This document shows, piece by piece, positions 11,452-22,634 of a stretch of DNA of 64,000 nucleotides. The stretch is taken from assembly GCA_963971425.1 (NCBI GenBank), contig OZ020517.1, forward strand, positions 3,474,501 through 3,538,500, in the 5' to 3' direction. The position numbers and the translations under genes were made by a program. Source of the stretch: Bryoerythrophyllum caledonicum. Taxonomy: Eukaryota > Streptophyta > Bryopsida > Pottiales > Pottiaceae. Within the stretch, counting starts at the first letter, position 1. Every line of letters starts with the position of its first letter. A model generated the notes under the pieces. The model saw only the letters and a list, made by a program, of their open reading frames with translations. It was not told where the DNA came from and made no database searches.

Positions 11452-13118
11452 CAGTGGTCAGCAGAAGTGTTCGGACAGGACGCTTCCACTTCCAATATGA
11501 GCTAGTTTTCTTACGTAACTCACATTCAAGTTGTAAAAATTTAAACATACAATCACATAGTTACAAAAAACATGTAACATAACATTCATAATAAAAAATG
11601 TCAATCAAGAAATCAATCAAAAATAAAACACATGATGTGGGTGTCCAATTCTTTATGCAAAAAGTGAAGTGGTTATCTATTTACATTGGAAACAAAGCCA
11701 TGAGCTACAAAATCAAGCTAAAAACTTGAATGTAGAATCATGAGGACTACCTAAAAACTTGAATGTACAATCATAATGACTACCATCGTGTATAGCCACC
11801 TTTTGCTTGATAAACATCTGCAGCTCTCTCAGGCATAGACATGATCAATTTCCTCACGGTATCAATCTCAATGCTATACCAAATTTCTTGCAATTTCTCC
11901 CACAAGTCCTTCTTATTAGTGGGTTTCTTCTTTGACATTCTCATACGACGATCTACTTCATTCCAAAGGTGTTCTATAGGATTCAAGTCAGGAGATTGAG
12001 CCGGATGCCAAATTAGTTGAAACTTCTGTGCTAACAACCAATCTGTAACATACTTAGAAGTATGTTTGGGATCGTTGTCGTGCTGAAAAATAACATTCTC
12101 CTCTCCTAAATCATACATGTGTATAGTATTCATGAGCTCCATCTCCAAAATTTCACGATACACAAACTTATCCATGTTTCCTTCTATAAGACGAAGGTTG
12201 CCAATTCCCTCCCAAGTCATACATCCCCAAACCATAATGTTTCCACCTCCAAATTTGATAGTAGGTTGCACATGCTGATCTAAAAGATGCTCTCCTCTCT
12301 TCCTCCAACAATACTGCCTCCCATCTGAGCCAAACAAATTGAATTTTGACTCATCTGAAAAAACCACATAACTCCAGTCCATCCAACTTGCATGCCTACA
12401 CTTCTTTGCCCATGCATATCGACGTGCTTTGTGTTTCTTTGACAAGAATGGCTTCTTAGTTTTCACTCGTGCTCTCAATCCTTGCCTCTGAAGACATCTT
12501 CTAATTGTATCATCACTCAAATCCAATCCTTGAGATCGCATTTCTCTACCCACTGCTGCAGCTGTACCATTAGATGGTGCATTCAACAACCTTACAACCT
12601 CACGATCACCACGTTCATCAAGAATTCGAGGTCTCCCTTGTGAAGGAGCATCTCTCAAATGACCTCTCATTGTAAACCTCCGCACAATAGCATGGCAAGT
12701 GCTTCGAGAGATGCCTAGAACCGCTGAAATTTCGGAGTACGAATTCCCTCTCTCATGCATCTGAAGAACTAACTTACGTTCAGCAAGAGTCCTTCTAGGA
12801 GCCATAGCTAATCAAGAGCAATCTTATTCAATCACAATGTGTCTTGAAATGCAAGAGGTCTCCATAAATACATGTCGATTCGCAAGATTTTTCAGATGCA
12901 CAACTTGTGTGCATAATGAATTGGACACCCATGATTGACACATCATGAACTGCAGCCCATGCAAGTGGCTCAATGTGAATGATGGTACTCTTTCTAGTTT
13001 ACAAGTGGCTCTTTAGTTATAATTAGCTGAAAAAATCAGCACCTACCTACCAAACTCGACAAGTGTTACTATTAAATTGAGATTGTAATTACTGTCCGAA
13101 CACTTCTGCTGACCACTG
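11452..13118 (-). mobile_element. Tc1-like DNA transposon, complete with identical TIRs
   Basis: A 1667-base element has 27-base inverted repeats that match perfectly at both ends (outer part CAGTGGTCAGCAGAAGTG) and is flanked by the TA dinucleotide on each side (11450-11451 and 13119-13120), as expected for Tc1/mariner. Between them lies one uninterrupted transposase frame on the minus strand. Identical ends and an open transposase point to a recent insertion, possibly able to move itself. Confidence 0.93.
11780..12805 (-). CDS. Tc1-like transposase (DD34E), intact
   Basis: This protein of 341 residues starts at MAPRRTLAERK, carries two helix-turn-helix motifs (around residues 15-50, including ISAVLGISRSTCHAIVRRF, and a second HTH to about 115) and a DDE nuclease. 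The acidic triad is visible: Asp in FSDESKFNLFG (about 150), Asp in FQHDNDPKHTSK, and Glu in SPDLNPIEHLWNEVDRR 34 residues later, giving the DD34E spacing of the Tc1 subgroup. It ends at the conserved tail GGYTRW. Length and motifs fit full-length Tc1 transposases. It binds the element's inverted repeats and catalyses cut-and-paste movement in the nucleus. No break is visible, unlike its relatives at 8657 and 31994. Confidence 0.95.
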   Translation of the reverse strand: MAPRRTLAERKLVLQMHERGNSYSEISAVLGISRSTCHAIVRRFTMRGHLRDAPSQGRPRILDERGDREVVRLLNAPSNGTAAAVGREMRSQGLDLSDDTIRRCLQRQGLRARVKTKKPFLSKKHKARRYAWAKKCRHASWMDWSYVVFSDESKFNLFGSDGRQYCWRKRGEHLLDQHVQPTIKFGGGNIMVWGCMTWEGIGNLRLIEGNMDKFVYREILEMELMNTIHMYDLGEENVIFQHDNDPKHTSKYVTDWLLAQKFQLIWHPAQSPDLNPIEHLWNEVDRRMRMSKKKPTNKKDLWEKLQEIWYSIEIDTVRKLIMSMPERAADVYQAKGGYTRW

Positions 13119-13309
13119 TAAGTCTTGGAATTTGATAGATTGTGCAATAGAGAAGATATTGTTTGCTCAGAGGCGAAGCTCATAGATACAACAAGAGTGA
13201 AGCTAAAAATCGTAGTGCAGTGGAGGCACTCCCACACGATGTTAGTTCTAGATCTAAGCCTAACCAAATAAATGTGTTTACAGTTCAATGATAACAGTAG
13301 GATTTTGTA

Positions 13310-13990
13310 TTAACAACATCCTCGTTGAATTTGGAGAACGACATTTGTATAATTTGTCGAATAATAACAGTAGTTAAAAGGATCAACAATGTTTGCCGGA
13401 CTGAAATTTAGAAGTTGCTTACATGACGTGAATTTAAGACGGACTAAAGCTTTTGTAAGCATGTCGGCTGGTTGGCGATCGATGGGAGTGTAAAAAATGG
13501 TGACAAAACCTCTTTCAACCATGTCCCGAACAAAGTTGAGATGAATTTCAAAGTGTTTGGTTTTGGAGTGGAATTGTGGATTTTATGAAATCTTAATTGC
13601 ATTATGATTGTGACACATGAGCTAAACGGGTTTTTTTCTGTCAAATCCCAACTCTTGAAATAAAATTTGAATCCATCTTGCCTCTTTTGTAGCCTTGACA
13701 AGGGAACGAAATTCGGATTCAATAGATAACAACGCAATGCATGTTTGCTTCTTCGTGTTCCACATGACTTGAGTATTGTTGATCGTGAAAATATAGGCTC
13801 CACTGGACTTGCGCTCGTCTAAATCTCCCCCCCCCAATCAGAGTCACTGTATCCAAGGAGGGAAAAAGTGTCGGATCGGATACAGAAAAGACCTTGAGAT
13901 GTGGTCCCCTGCACATATTATCTTAGAATTTGTTTCACTACTTGGAGATGTGTTGTTTGTGGAGCAAAATTGTACCTTGATTAAAGGTTG
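13310..13990 (-). mobile_element. Ty1/Copia LTR retrotransposon fossil (RNase H end of pol)
   Basis: The minus strand carries the C-terminal pol region of a Copia element: the RNase H domain with its SDSDWGG-type start, the SSGAYIF and ESEF segments, and the ADMLTKAL motif close to the end of Copia polyproteins. Only this part is present. No LTR, gag, integrase or complete reverse transcriptase was found nearby, so it is a fragment. It is broken and appears old. Confidence 0.85.
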
Positions 13991-14047
13991 ATAGTGAAGT
14001 AAGATCAGGATGTGTAGTAGTGAGGAAGGAAAATTTACTGATAAGAG

Positions 14048-14140
14048 ATCAATCAACAACAAAAATAGCCTATCAATCAAAAACAAAAATAAACTATCAA
14101 TCAAAAACAAAAATAAACTATCAATCAACAACATAAATAG
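14048..14140. repeat. 24-base tandem repeat, about four copies
   Basis: The unit atcaatcaaaaacaaaaata plus aact repeats with a 24-base period. The middle copies are identical and the outer ones slightly diverged. It is a simple A-rich minisatellite with no sign of coding. Confidence 0.8.
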
Positions 14141-14603
14141 TCACCGTTCATAACAACATATACATTGCTTGGAACTAACGTTCACAATTTTCCTAGAGCT
14201 ACCTATGATGACCTAAATGTAGAAGTCCAATTGTGATCCAACTGCAGATTATGGAATGAAGGCCCAATGTGGGGATGGTTGGATTGTAAAAGCTTCACTA
14301 CTAGGGGTAAATTTGCTCATTGTCATTCTAAGACTCCCAGCCCATTTGTGGTCTTCACATGCAACAACAAGCACCAAACTAGCTCACCCAACTTGGGCAC
14401 TACCCACCCTTCTTGGCAAGGTAACTTGCACTTTCAACCAGATACTTTCAACTCTCTGGAGAATTGAGTTACTTGTAAAAAGGCTGAGTTAATTATTAGA
14501 GACTTTGGCAGCATTTCACAAACTTTGGTGGAAAATTTCACATTCTTGAAATGTCGATCTCTCTTTGAATGTATTGAAGCATTAGAGTTATTTTATACTG
14601 TCT
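14141..14603. other. No gene recognised
   Basis: A frame around 14267-14467 reads with a CKSFTTRGKFAHCHSKT-like stretch, but nothing in it is recognisable. The interval ends at the TTAA of the next element. Confidence 0.35.
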
Positions 14604-15310
14604 TTAACCCCTAAATTACGAAGCCATTTTCAAACCAAAAACACTTCAAAACTGGATGACTCCGTGCAATGAGTAAAGAAGAAAATTGAAACTTCTATTT
14701 CTAGTTTAAGTGTAGGATCTCAATTAAGACTTATGAAGTAACATACGCACAAAATTTCATAAACTTTGAGTGCACGGATTAAAAGATTATAGTGTTTGAA
14801 GTGCAAAAAAGGATAAATTCTTCCCTACGTTTTGTGGATCTGTTGACTTTGACTTCACTTGGTAGTGTTTAAAGTCATTACCACCATGTTAAGCATGATA
14901 TTAGGTCCTTGTACACCAATTTTTAGAGGTAAACAAAGGATATAGTTTATTCAAAAAATTGTGCAAGGAGTGGAGGATCAAAAATTGTCCGTTCACGTTT
15001 TTATTGTATTTTAAAGTAAGTATGTTTTAGAATGAGAATCCGAATGGTCAATGAAAAGGTTTGCACCACATATTGCCGTGGGGAATATAGAAAAGTAAAA
15101 AAATGAAGATATCTAAGTTTTATGTTAATAGGGTTTTGAAGTTGTTTCATTAAATGCATGATCTAGGAAAAATTGGACATTTAGAAATATTCATTTAAAG
15201 TTCTATTTTCAAAAAATAATGTTATAAATTGACTCAAGAAGGAAGTGCCCGAAAATTTGGTAATTTATGGGTGAACATTTGGTAATTTAGGGTTTAGGGT
15301 GCAGGCACTA
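14604..15310. mobile_element. TTAA-flanked MITE family, copy 1 (one end missing)
   Basis: It starts with TTAACCCCTAAATTACGAAG and the subterminal phrase aacacttcaaaactgg, which is the 'right-hand' end type of the TTAA family described at 43938-45068. The interior keeps the family phrases about a cggattaaaagattatagtg core. The opposite end is not found; the sequence fades near 15300. Non-coding. Confidence 0.6.
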
Positions 15311-15805
15311 TTTCGTAAATTTATCAGATGAATTACTCTAGACGACAGTTCCTGGTTTATGTATCCTTAAAGTGTGTCTGCTTTGTGTGCAGAGGGTTTT
15401 GAGTTTGATGGAAGACCCACCTTCAACCATGGAATTGGATGTTTTCCATTATGAAGGTCCATTTTCGGAGGTGGAGTAACTGGGCCGTGGCGAGATAAAC
15501 TTCCTGAAGCAAAATCCGGGTGAGTTGGCGGACTTTCGACTTGCTCTCCGAACGGAGAGCGCCCAGGCAAATGAATGAGGCTGCACTTGTGCATATATTT
15601 GGTTAATGCCAGGGAAGGAGACACAACATGAGGCATAATCATCGAGATCCAACAAAGACTACAGATACTCCATAGGATCAAACCAAAAAACTCTGTTGAA
15701 AACTGCAACGCGTTTCCAATTACAACGGCAAACGTACAATCACACCGACTATCGTCAACACTAACTTAAGGTGCTACGTAAGGTGCTCAGCGACTTCCAT
15801 GTCGC

Positions 15806-16196
15806 CTACTTGGATCTCTGTCGCATCTTGCGGCGCTTGCGCTTCAGCCTCCTCATGCGTTTCTTCTTCCACTGCAAACCAAAAAAGACCAGAACATCAG
15901 CCACCTGTAGATAAAGGTAACACGAAACTCGAAACCCTAACTCCTCAAACCAAAATCCAAAACCCTAAGCCCTCAAACCTAATGAAGACAGATACCCTGC
16001 CATCTGATCCTCTAAACAATGACAATGAAATGTATACAGAAGACAACTACCCCAGACTCTTCCAAACGAATCATAACTTCCTCAAACTCTTTCCAAAGGA
16101 AAAAACAACTTAGCAGTCAGGGGACAAGAAACAAGCAAAACAATACTAACAATCAAACGGGCAGAGAGAAGGGCAGGCACAAACCTTGGCCCTCAT
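15806..16196 (-). CDS. RPL41: 60S ribosomal protein eL41, copy B
   Basis: This is a second complete eL41 gene. Exon 1 (16185-16196) encodes MRAK, the intron (15872-16184) has GT-AG ends, and exon 2 (15806-15871) encodes WKKKRMRRLKRKRRKMRQ, RSK and the stop. The protein is identical to copy A although the DNA differs at synonymous sites (for example CGA for CGG and TCC for TCT), which suggests selection has kept both. A telo-box AAACCCTAA lies at 16284-16292, with a TATATA-like stretch (16271-16276) close by. Product: the smallest large-subunit ribosomal protein, located at the subunit interface in known ribosomes. Confidence 0.94.
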
Positions 16197-16283
16197 GGTT
16201 CCGGTCTCTCAAAGCTCCGTTGCTGCACGAGGCTGCGGGAAGAGAGGCAGTCGAAAGCGAAGGCGGAACGTATATAGCCCCCA

Positions 16284-16292
16284 AAACCCTAA
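16284..16292. promoter_or_regulatory. Telo-box (AAACCCTAA) upstream of eL41 copy B
   Basis: A perfect motif about 90 bases upstream of the start codon, at the same relative position as in copy A. Its retention in both copies supports a promoter role. Confidence 0.55.
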
Positions 16293-16508
16293 ATCTACAG
16301 AGTTGGCTCCACGGCGATAGGTGCAAAACTCTAATTGGTCACGGTGATAGGTGCAAAATTCCCCCATGACCGCGGTGACTATGACCGTGGCCTCGAATGC
16401 AAGATTCCAAGCTTGCTTGTTCTTTAAGAGAGTGACAAACAATATTTTGAGGAAGCCTACTTTTAATAATTATGGTTACTTGGTGTGGGGATTTAAGGAC
16501 ATCACAAA

Positions 16509-17403
16509 GTTGTGTGAACCGTCTATGGCTCCTATAATATAAGGTGTACTATGCAACCTCTCAAACTCTTTTGCTAAAACCCTAAGTTTGTTTTCATTTG
16601 GAATTTGAATAAAAATCTTTTGCAAATGTAGTCTCACCATTTTACAAAATTCCCTCACAATTCCTGAAATTGTACATTCTGCAACTCCATATACTTCTCC
16701 AACCATACGCAGCCCATCTCCTGTACCAAGTCTAGCTAAAGACATTGCAACTCTCTCTTCTACAGAAATTGGTCTTCTCAAACGAGTTTGATCCTTTTTC
16801 AAAAACGGACCTAATTTCTCACACAAAAATCTGAATGTAGCATGCCAGACACGGGTCCTTTCCTTGAACATCTTCTCCGTAAATGAACCCAACAAATACC
16901 GGTCTACAAAGCCAGATTGCCTCTCAAAACTCCAAATGGTTCGATCTCTAAACCCTAAACTTTGAAGGCAAATGTTGAAAATTGCAACATTCGTCCACTC
17001 ACTTTGTAAAATCAATGCTTGCATGTTGTTAACATGCTGCGTAATCATGTAGGAACACCAATACAAGACCATCATCACCACAAGCTTCTTCCTCCTCTCC
17101 TCCATAGAGCTGAAATTTCAATAAACAAGGCAAAAACGAGAAAGAAAGAAGCAAAAGAAACTGCCAACAACTAGAAAGACAAGAGTGGTCTTGGGGTAGA
17201 AATGGGAGGTAGTGTAGTGGAAGTTACGACTAGTCCTATATTAGAAAATATATTACTAAAATCATCACTTTATTTTGTGGCCCCTTTTCACTTTACACTA
17301 TATCCAAAGGTCGTCAAAGTTCAAAGGTTGGCTTCTCAAGGATGAGCCATAGCCTTTGTGAGGTTTTCTCCACGGCTTCTCGCCTCTAGTGTAAAGAGGG
17401 CCT
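16509..17403 (-). mobile_element. PIF/Harbinger fragment with N-terminal half of transposase
   Basis: A minus-strand frame from 17105 down to about 16509 encodes the first 200 or so residues of a HARBI1-type transposase: MEERRKKLVVMMVLYWCSY, then FRFLCEKLGPF, RRPISVEERVAMSLARLG, and the first DDE motif IIGAIDGSH. It stops there, exactly where the duplicated eL41 block begins (16508). The outer end near 17403 (gtgtaaagagggcc) resembles the inverted repeat of the complete Harbinger element next door (gtgtaaagcgcccc). The C-terminal half is absent, so it is inactive. Confidence 0.85.
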
Positions 17404-17777
17404 CATTTATTGTTGTTGGATAAATCTTCTCCTTTGTAATGGTGGCTAAGGGGCGCTTTACACTATGGACGAGGAGGATTGACCAAGAGAAATCATTTAT
17501 TTTCATGGTCACGGCTCTTGGTCTAGAGCCGTAACCATGAAAAATGAAAAATCATTTTTTGAGTGTCTTGGTCACTTTTCATAGTGTAAAGTGGATTTGG
17601 ACCGGGACAAGTATGGGCTGATTTTTTAAATTTATATCTAAAAAAGGCGGATTTGGAGTTTACCTCATTATTCACTCTCTCACCCTCCCCTTCTTCTTCC
17701 TCCTTGTTTCTACCTTCCCTCTTTTCTTCTTCTCTCTTTTCTTCTCTTTTCTTAAAATTTGAGCAACTAGGGTTGCA

Positions 17778-19168
17778 ATGGAGGGGAGGAAGAGGGACCT
17801 TGTGTTGATGCTAGGGTTCTATATGTGCTTGCACATGCTTGTTTCACACGTTGTGAGCATGCAAGCACTGATTTTACAAGGAGAGTGGGAGAAATTAGCA
17901 ATTTTCAGCATGTTTTTGGAGAGTATAGGACAAGGAATACGGAGCAATTTGCAAGACAAGGTGGATTTACGGATTGGTTATTGTTGGGATCATACACTGA
18001 TGGGAAATTTAAGGTTAGAACCCAAGTTAAATTTGCTACTTTCAGATTTCTTTGTGAGAAGTTAGGGCTATTTTTTCAAAAACAAGATACACCTCTCAGG
18101 AATTCAATTTCTGTGGAAACTAGAATTGCAATTTTGTTGACAAGACTAGGATCTGGCAATGGACAATTGCTAATAGGGGATTTACATGGGGTTGCTAAAT
18201 GTACGGTTTCAAAAAAATTGAGAGAATTTTGGAAAGCCGTTGGACAACATTTGCAACAAATATTTGTTCAAATGCCTAGTGAATTGCAGTTTAGGATTTT
18301 AGCTAGAGAATTTGAAGCTCTACATAGCATTCCATATATTGTAGGCGCGATAGATGGGTCGCATATGGCAGTATTGGCGCCAATTGTTGGTGGAGAAGAT
18401 TAATATTGCCAGAAGTCGTTCCATTCAGCTATTCTTCAAGGAATGAATGATGTCAAATGCAAGTTTTGGGATTATGAGTTTGGTTGGGCCAGTAGTCTTC
18501 ATGATTGGGCTGTTTTTCAAGTTACCAAAATTGGGAGAGCTTGTATGGAGGGGAAATTGCATCTGTACAAGTTGATAGGGGATGCATCATATCCCGTTAG
18601 ATTGTGAATATATTGTCCATTCAAGGGAGGAAAAATTGAACTGTCACAAATCCATGGAAATTGGAATTTCATTCAATCTTCAACCCGAATGTGTGTAGAG
18701 TGGGCATTTAGAATTTTAAAAGGGAGATGGAGAATTATCATGAAGAAGTGTGATGTACCATTGAGGATGGTACCGGATATTGTCTCAACATGCATTGTGA
18801 TGCACAATTTGTGCATCACAATGAAGGATGGATTTGACGTGGACTGGACTACATAAGCCGATGAACAACTACAAAAAAGAATAAATAGTGGCGATTTAAG
18901 AGAAGGTCAATAATTGCGTTGTAAAAGGGCATCAATTCACAAAGTGAAGAATAGAATTTTGAATAGGGATGATTTTATGGCAACAAATGAAGTGAACGAT
19001 GAAGAGATTGAAGCGTTCCTATTGAAGGAGAATGAAAGGGCTGAAGACTTGCTTTGTGAAGCTACAACAATGCACGAAGTTTTGGCAAAAAGTCTATGGC
19101 ATTACAAAATTTGGAAGGAGTCAAATCTAGTGTTTTCTGTTAGTAGTTCTGATTCAATGGAAGAATAG
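17778..19168 (+). pseudogene. HARBI1-type (DDE_Tnp_4) transposase, broken
   Basis: The frame begins MEGRKRDLVLMLGFYMCLHM and is homologous to the fragment at 16509-17105. It shifts frame at about 17900, continues through FRFLCEKLGLFF and IVGAIDGSHMAVLAP (first Asp), then over stops to WASSLHDWAVF, GDASYPV (second Asp region) and RMCVEWAFRILKGRWRI (Glu), and ends with a region rich in Glu near 19168. Breaks visible: a frameshift near 17900, a stop after GGED (18401-18403) and a stop after YPVRL (18604-18606). It would have excised the element and inserted it at TWA targets. No longer functional. Confidence 0.88.
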
Positions 19169-19228
19169 CTAAAACCTCTCTAGAAGTGCTGCAAAATTAT
19201 GCTCCATATTCTTTAACAAATCTATAGA

Positions 19229-20330
19229 CTATTGGAAGGTGGAAATCAAAATGGTAGAATTGCCTACCACTTGTTGCAAAAGCCCTTCAATTTTGTCTTG
19301 ACTCTTCTTTTTCTTCTCTTGTGTATTTGGTGCTATGGAAGGATTGAATTCAGCCGATTCTAGAGTCGTAGGTGGTGAAGAAGTCGTTCCAAATGTGTCG
19401 TCTCCTTCCATAGCACTTATTGGAATTTGGTTGTGAACACTTGCATGTGTACTATTCCATATGTCCATCTCTTCAAACCAACAACATTCTTGTTTTTGAT
19501 TTGTCCCCGAAATTTCATTCGCCCTTCTGTCATTTTGGTATTTGGTTAAGATAGTTTTGTACTTCTTCTTACAAGATAGCCATGTTTGGTTGAATCCTTG
19601 GATTCCTGCAACCATTCGGACTTGTAACTTCACCCATGCATTCATTCCTACAATACATGACGAAAATAAGAGAATTATGGCCAAAAACAAGCTCAAAAGG
19701 GGTGAAAAGGCAACTTGAATGAAAATTCCAGGAAAGAAATTAGGACAGTTTTTAATACAATTAACACTCCGAAAACATCTTGGACATCAAAAAGCTTGTG
19801 GTGGAGTGATGGCTATGGGAGAAATCTATTTGCTCTGTGGAGACCGGGGTTTAAATCCCCTCGCGCGCAAAGAGATGGTAGGGCCACAAAATTAGACTCG
19901 CAAAGCCTCCGCGGCAGCGGCCCACGTAGTTTTGGGGGGAGGGGGGCATGGCCATGTGCCTGAGGCGAAGGCCTTCTACTGCCTCATCATACGGCCCAAA
20001 TATGCCCACATTGGCCACAAAAAATTCAACGTTCTGCAAAATTTTTAAAAAAATTTCATACCTTGTTTTTGCAAAACTTCTGTTGTTCTTGCAAATTCCT
20101 CGTCCAGTGCAATTAAGGTTTTGACTTTGTAATCCTTCCATTTCGTAGGAGTTGAATCTTCCTCATCCGATTCTTCAAGTTGAATCACAGTTGCCTTCGC
20201 CTTTTTCTTCGGTTTTCCTTCACGGCAGTCGTTTCTTTTCTTTGACGACCTCTCTCCTTTGAAGGCGCTTCGGACACCTTTCTTGCACCTTCCTCTTGTT
20301 TCACCTCCAAAATCTACTTTCCTCTTATGA
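19229..20330 (-). pseudogene. Harbinger Myb/SANT-like (trihelix) accessory protein, damaged
   Basis: The second gene of PIF/Harbinger elements helps the transposase reach the nucleus and bind the ends. Here 19229-19650 on the minus strand encodes a trihelix-like part (WVKLQVRMVAGIQGFNQTW, CKKKYKTILTKYQND) and a Ser/Thr-rich tail. Upstream, at about 20080-20330, a separate frame gives basic residues and KWKDYKVKTLIALDEEFA, the likely first helix. The two are separated by an interval containing the SINE-like insert, which may lie in an intron. The minus-strand 20100-20330 part seems to shift frame. Function is inferred from the position and the trihelix pattern. Confidence 0.65.
19795..20045 (+). 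mobile_element. tRNA-derived SINE-like insert
   Basis: The left part contains an A-box-like tggtggagtgatgg and, about 40 bases on, a B-box-like GGTTTAAATCC. A non-tRNA body follows. It sits within the Harbinger Myb-like gene. Right boundary and target duplication were not determined. Confidence 0.4.
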
Positions 20331-20817
20331 ACTCACTATGTGGGATTTGGGTGCCAAATTCTTGTAATTCTCTTTCACCATGAGGGAGTCTTCTCAAAAA
20401 AACTGTAGAAATAGGGAGAAATGCGCTAGGATGCAAATCAAGCAAATTTGGCAAAAAAATTTTGCAAAAAATCTTGGCAAAAACAACAAGAAACATGCAA
20501 AAAACAACACAAAATAGTGCATACACAAGAAATTAGAGAGGGAGGAAAACGGGACATACGGCCTTTATTCACTTCTCTTACACTTCAACGGTCTCAATAA
20601 AATGACGTCAAAAAATAGTGTCCCAATGTCCTACAGTAACATGGAAAAATTACGGGAAAAAAATAATAAAAGAATAATAAAAAGATTGATTTTCAACCAA
20701 TCACTGATTTTCAGCGCAATGGCCCCCTTATTTTCCGTCAAGCCGACCTCTTTGCCTCGACTCGACGAAAAAACCGTTGGACCAAGAAACATTATCCACT
20801 TGACAGAAAATAGCATA

Positions 20818-21602
20818 TTAACCCCTAACGACCAAAGTCCCCTCAGGAGACATTTTGAGTTTGGGTAAGGTACCACGTTCTCAATTCTAGGCATTATTTT
20901 CTAAGATTTTTTATTGAATGGACAACTTTTGATTAGCTTGGCGTAGACACAAATTTCGTAGAATTCCGACTTACGGTTCAAAAGTTACAATTTCTTTTCA
21001 CTTACATATACAAATAGTGCAGCAGTTTAGTGTGACATATCACAAATATTGTCACTAAACTTTAATAACTTCTAAATTCAATAGAAATTCGAGTTTTTGT
21101 CCATTTAAAATAAGGAAAATGTCTTCTTGGAAAGGAAATTAAGATCTTTGCATCTACTGTACGGATTTGTGAATTTCAAAAATTGAGATGGATATGATAT
21201 ATGCAAAATATAATGTATATTGTTGATTCTCAGCACATAGTTGCATTGCAGGATTTTTTAGGACATCTTCTACACCTCTTCTACTTCTAAAATTTGGTGC
21301 ACATGTGCCTAACATGATCATTTTCAAGTTAACATAATAAATTCACGGTCCGTAGTGCAAAAATTTGCCATAGAAGGTGGTCGAAGTTTGTTGAAGGTGT
21401 TTAGTATGACCTCAAAAAGAGATTATGTCTCACTTCAAAGGCTGATATCTTTCAATCCGTGCGGTCAAACTTACCAAAATTTTCACCACACACTCTCATA
21501 CAACTCTAGTACAAGATCCTATGGTTTAATTTTCAGAAAAAACATTTTGTATCATTTCGTATCATTTTTGAGGGGGAATGTCTTGGTCCTTTAGGGATTT
21601 AA
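20818..21602 (+). mobile_element. TTAA-flanked MITE family, copy 2 (inside Harbinger)
   Basis: Left end TTAACCCCTAACGACCAA, right end inverse TTAAATCCCTAAAGGACC. Both sides carry TTAA. It lies inside the complete Harbinger element, so it inserted after that element. 785 bases, non-coding. Confidence 0.75.
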
Positions 21603-21764
21603 GGTAACCTCCAACTCCGTGGTCAATCTCCTTTTTTCAAGGTAGTGTAAAGCGAACTTGGACCGGGACAACTTCCTTGGCCAATCACAGATTTTAGAAG
21701 GCTGTGATCAATCTCTATGGTATGTGGTGTAAAGCGCCCCTAATTGAGTTGTTACCATGACTTA

Positions 21765-22255
21765 GAGCATCTCCACCCCGCACCGCAAACCGCCAAACTG
21801 GCGGTGCGGGGTGGTTGAGTGCCCACACTACATGCCCTAAAACGGGGCATCGGTGCAGGGATTTAAAGTTGTCCCGTGCCCCGAACGGGGAACTGGCATT
21901 CGGCACCCAGCTCCCCTGGGGTTTGCAGTTTTGGCCCCCCCACTCCCCACATGCCACGTGGCATGCCAAGAGTGGCGCGGTCAGAATTTTTTATTTTCAT
22001 TTTTAAAAGATATTTACTAAAAAATATTTTGATTTCTTTTTTTAGAAAAACAAAAGAAAACATTGGGATAAATTTTAATTTTAAATTTATAAAAGAAATA
22101 AAAAATCTTGGAGTTGCCCGCTAGCTGCCCGCTAGCTGCCGGTCAGCTGCAGCTATCTGCGGGTGTGGGGAGGATAACTCATACCCTATCTACCTCGGCC
22201 CACGCCTAAATCTCCCCTTGGCGTGGGAGTTTCCCCGCTAGGGGTGGAGATGCTC
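21765..22255. mobile_element. MITE with GAGCATCTCCACCCC inverted ends and subterminal hairpins
   Basis: Perfect 15-base inverted ends (GAGCATCTCCACCCC) enclose 491 bases. Next to each end is a GC-rich hairpin: CCCCGCACCGC...GGCGGTGCGGGG on the left and CCCACGCC...GGCGTGGG on the right. TTA precedes the left end and TTG follows the right, so the 3-base target duplication is imperfect. It inserted just 24 bases beyond the Harbinger's right end. Confidence 0.65.
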
Positions 22256-22634
22256 TTGGTTTCTGCTATACAGGTCATCTGCAACTATAGTTCAGCTATA
22301 GTTGAATGCAAGAAGAATGGGTAATTCGGCTTTAATTCCATCAAATTTATAATTAATAAGAAAGATTGAGAATTTTAGGTTTTATTAAGTAGATAGAAAG
22401 TGTAGAAGGAGCTTGAAAAATCAGGTGTCACCTAAAAGGAGCTCTTGTGCTTCTCAGGCTTAAGGCGAACTTGGGATCAATCATGTGATTGCACCACCAA
22501 ATTTACAAGTGTGGGCAAATCAGTCCCACAAATAAACTATAGAGTGGTAGAAATATTAACAAGTATGATCACATCTAGCATTAAATCAGCTCATTGGTAA
22601 TAAACTGCACTACATTGTACATGCAAAGTGCACA
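22256..22634. other. 3' flank of the SOUL gene; no gene
   Basis: Short AT-rich interval between the MITE and the SOUL gene stop codon. It probably contains the SOUL 3' untranslated region. Confidence 0.4.

Larger units (their letters stand above)
15619..16508. repeat. Segmental duplication, copy B (eL41 without tRNA)
   Basis: A direct repeat of 6364-7320. Where copy A carries the tRNA-Ala gene, copy B keeps only the flanking words: ggcgataggtgcaaaa occurs twice and is followed by cccccatgaccgcggtga. The tRNA body is gone. The right edge, ggacatcac, coincides with the cut end of a Harbinger transposase fragment at 16509. Confidence 0.85.
17450..21740 (+). mobile_element. PIF/Harbinger DNA transposon, complete end to end, non-functional
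   Basis: Ends are GGGGCGCTTTACAC on the left and its exact inverse on the right, flanked by the target duplication TAA (17447-17449 and 21741-21743), as expected for PIF/Harbinger. Inside are a transposase (plus strand) and a convergent Myb/SANT-like gene (minus strand), the usual two-gene layout. Both are damaged. The element has been entered by a SINE-like sequence (about 19795-20045) and a TTAA-type MITE (20818-21602). Length 4291 bases. Confidence 0.9.
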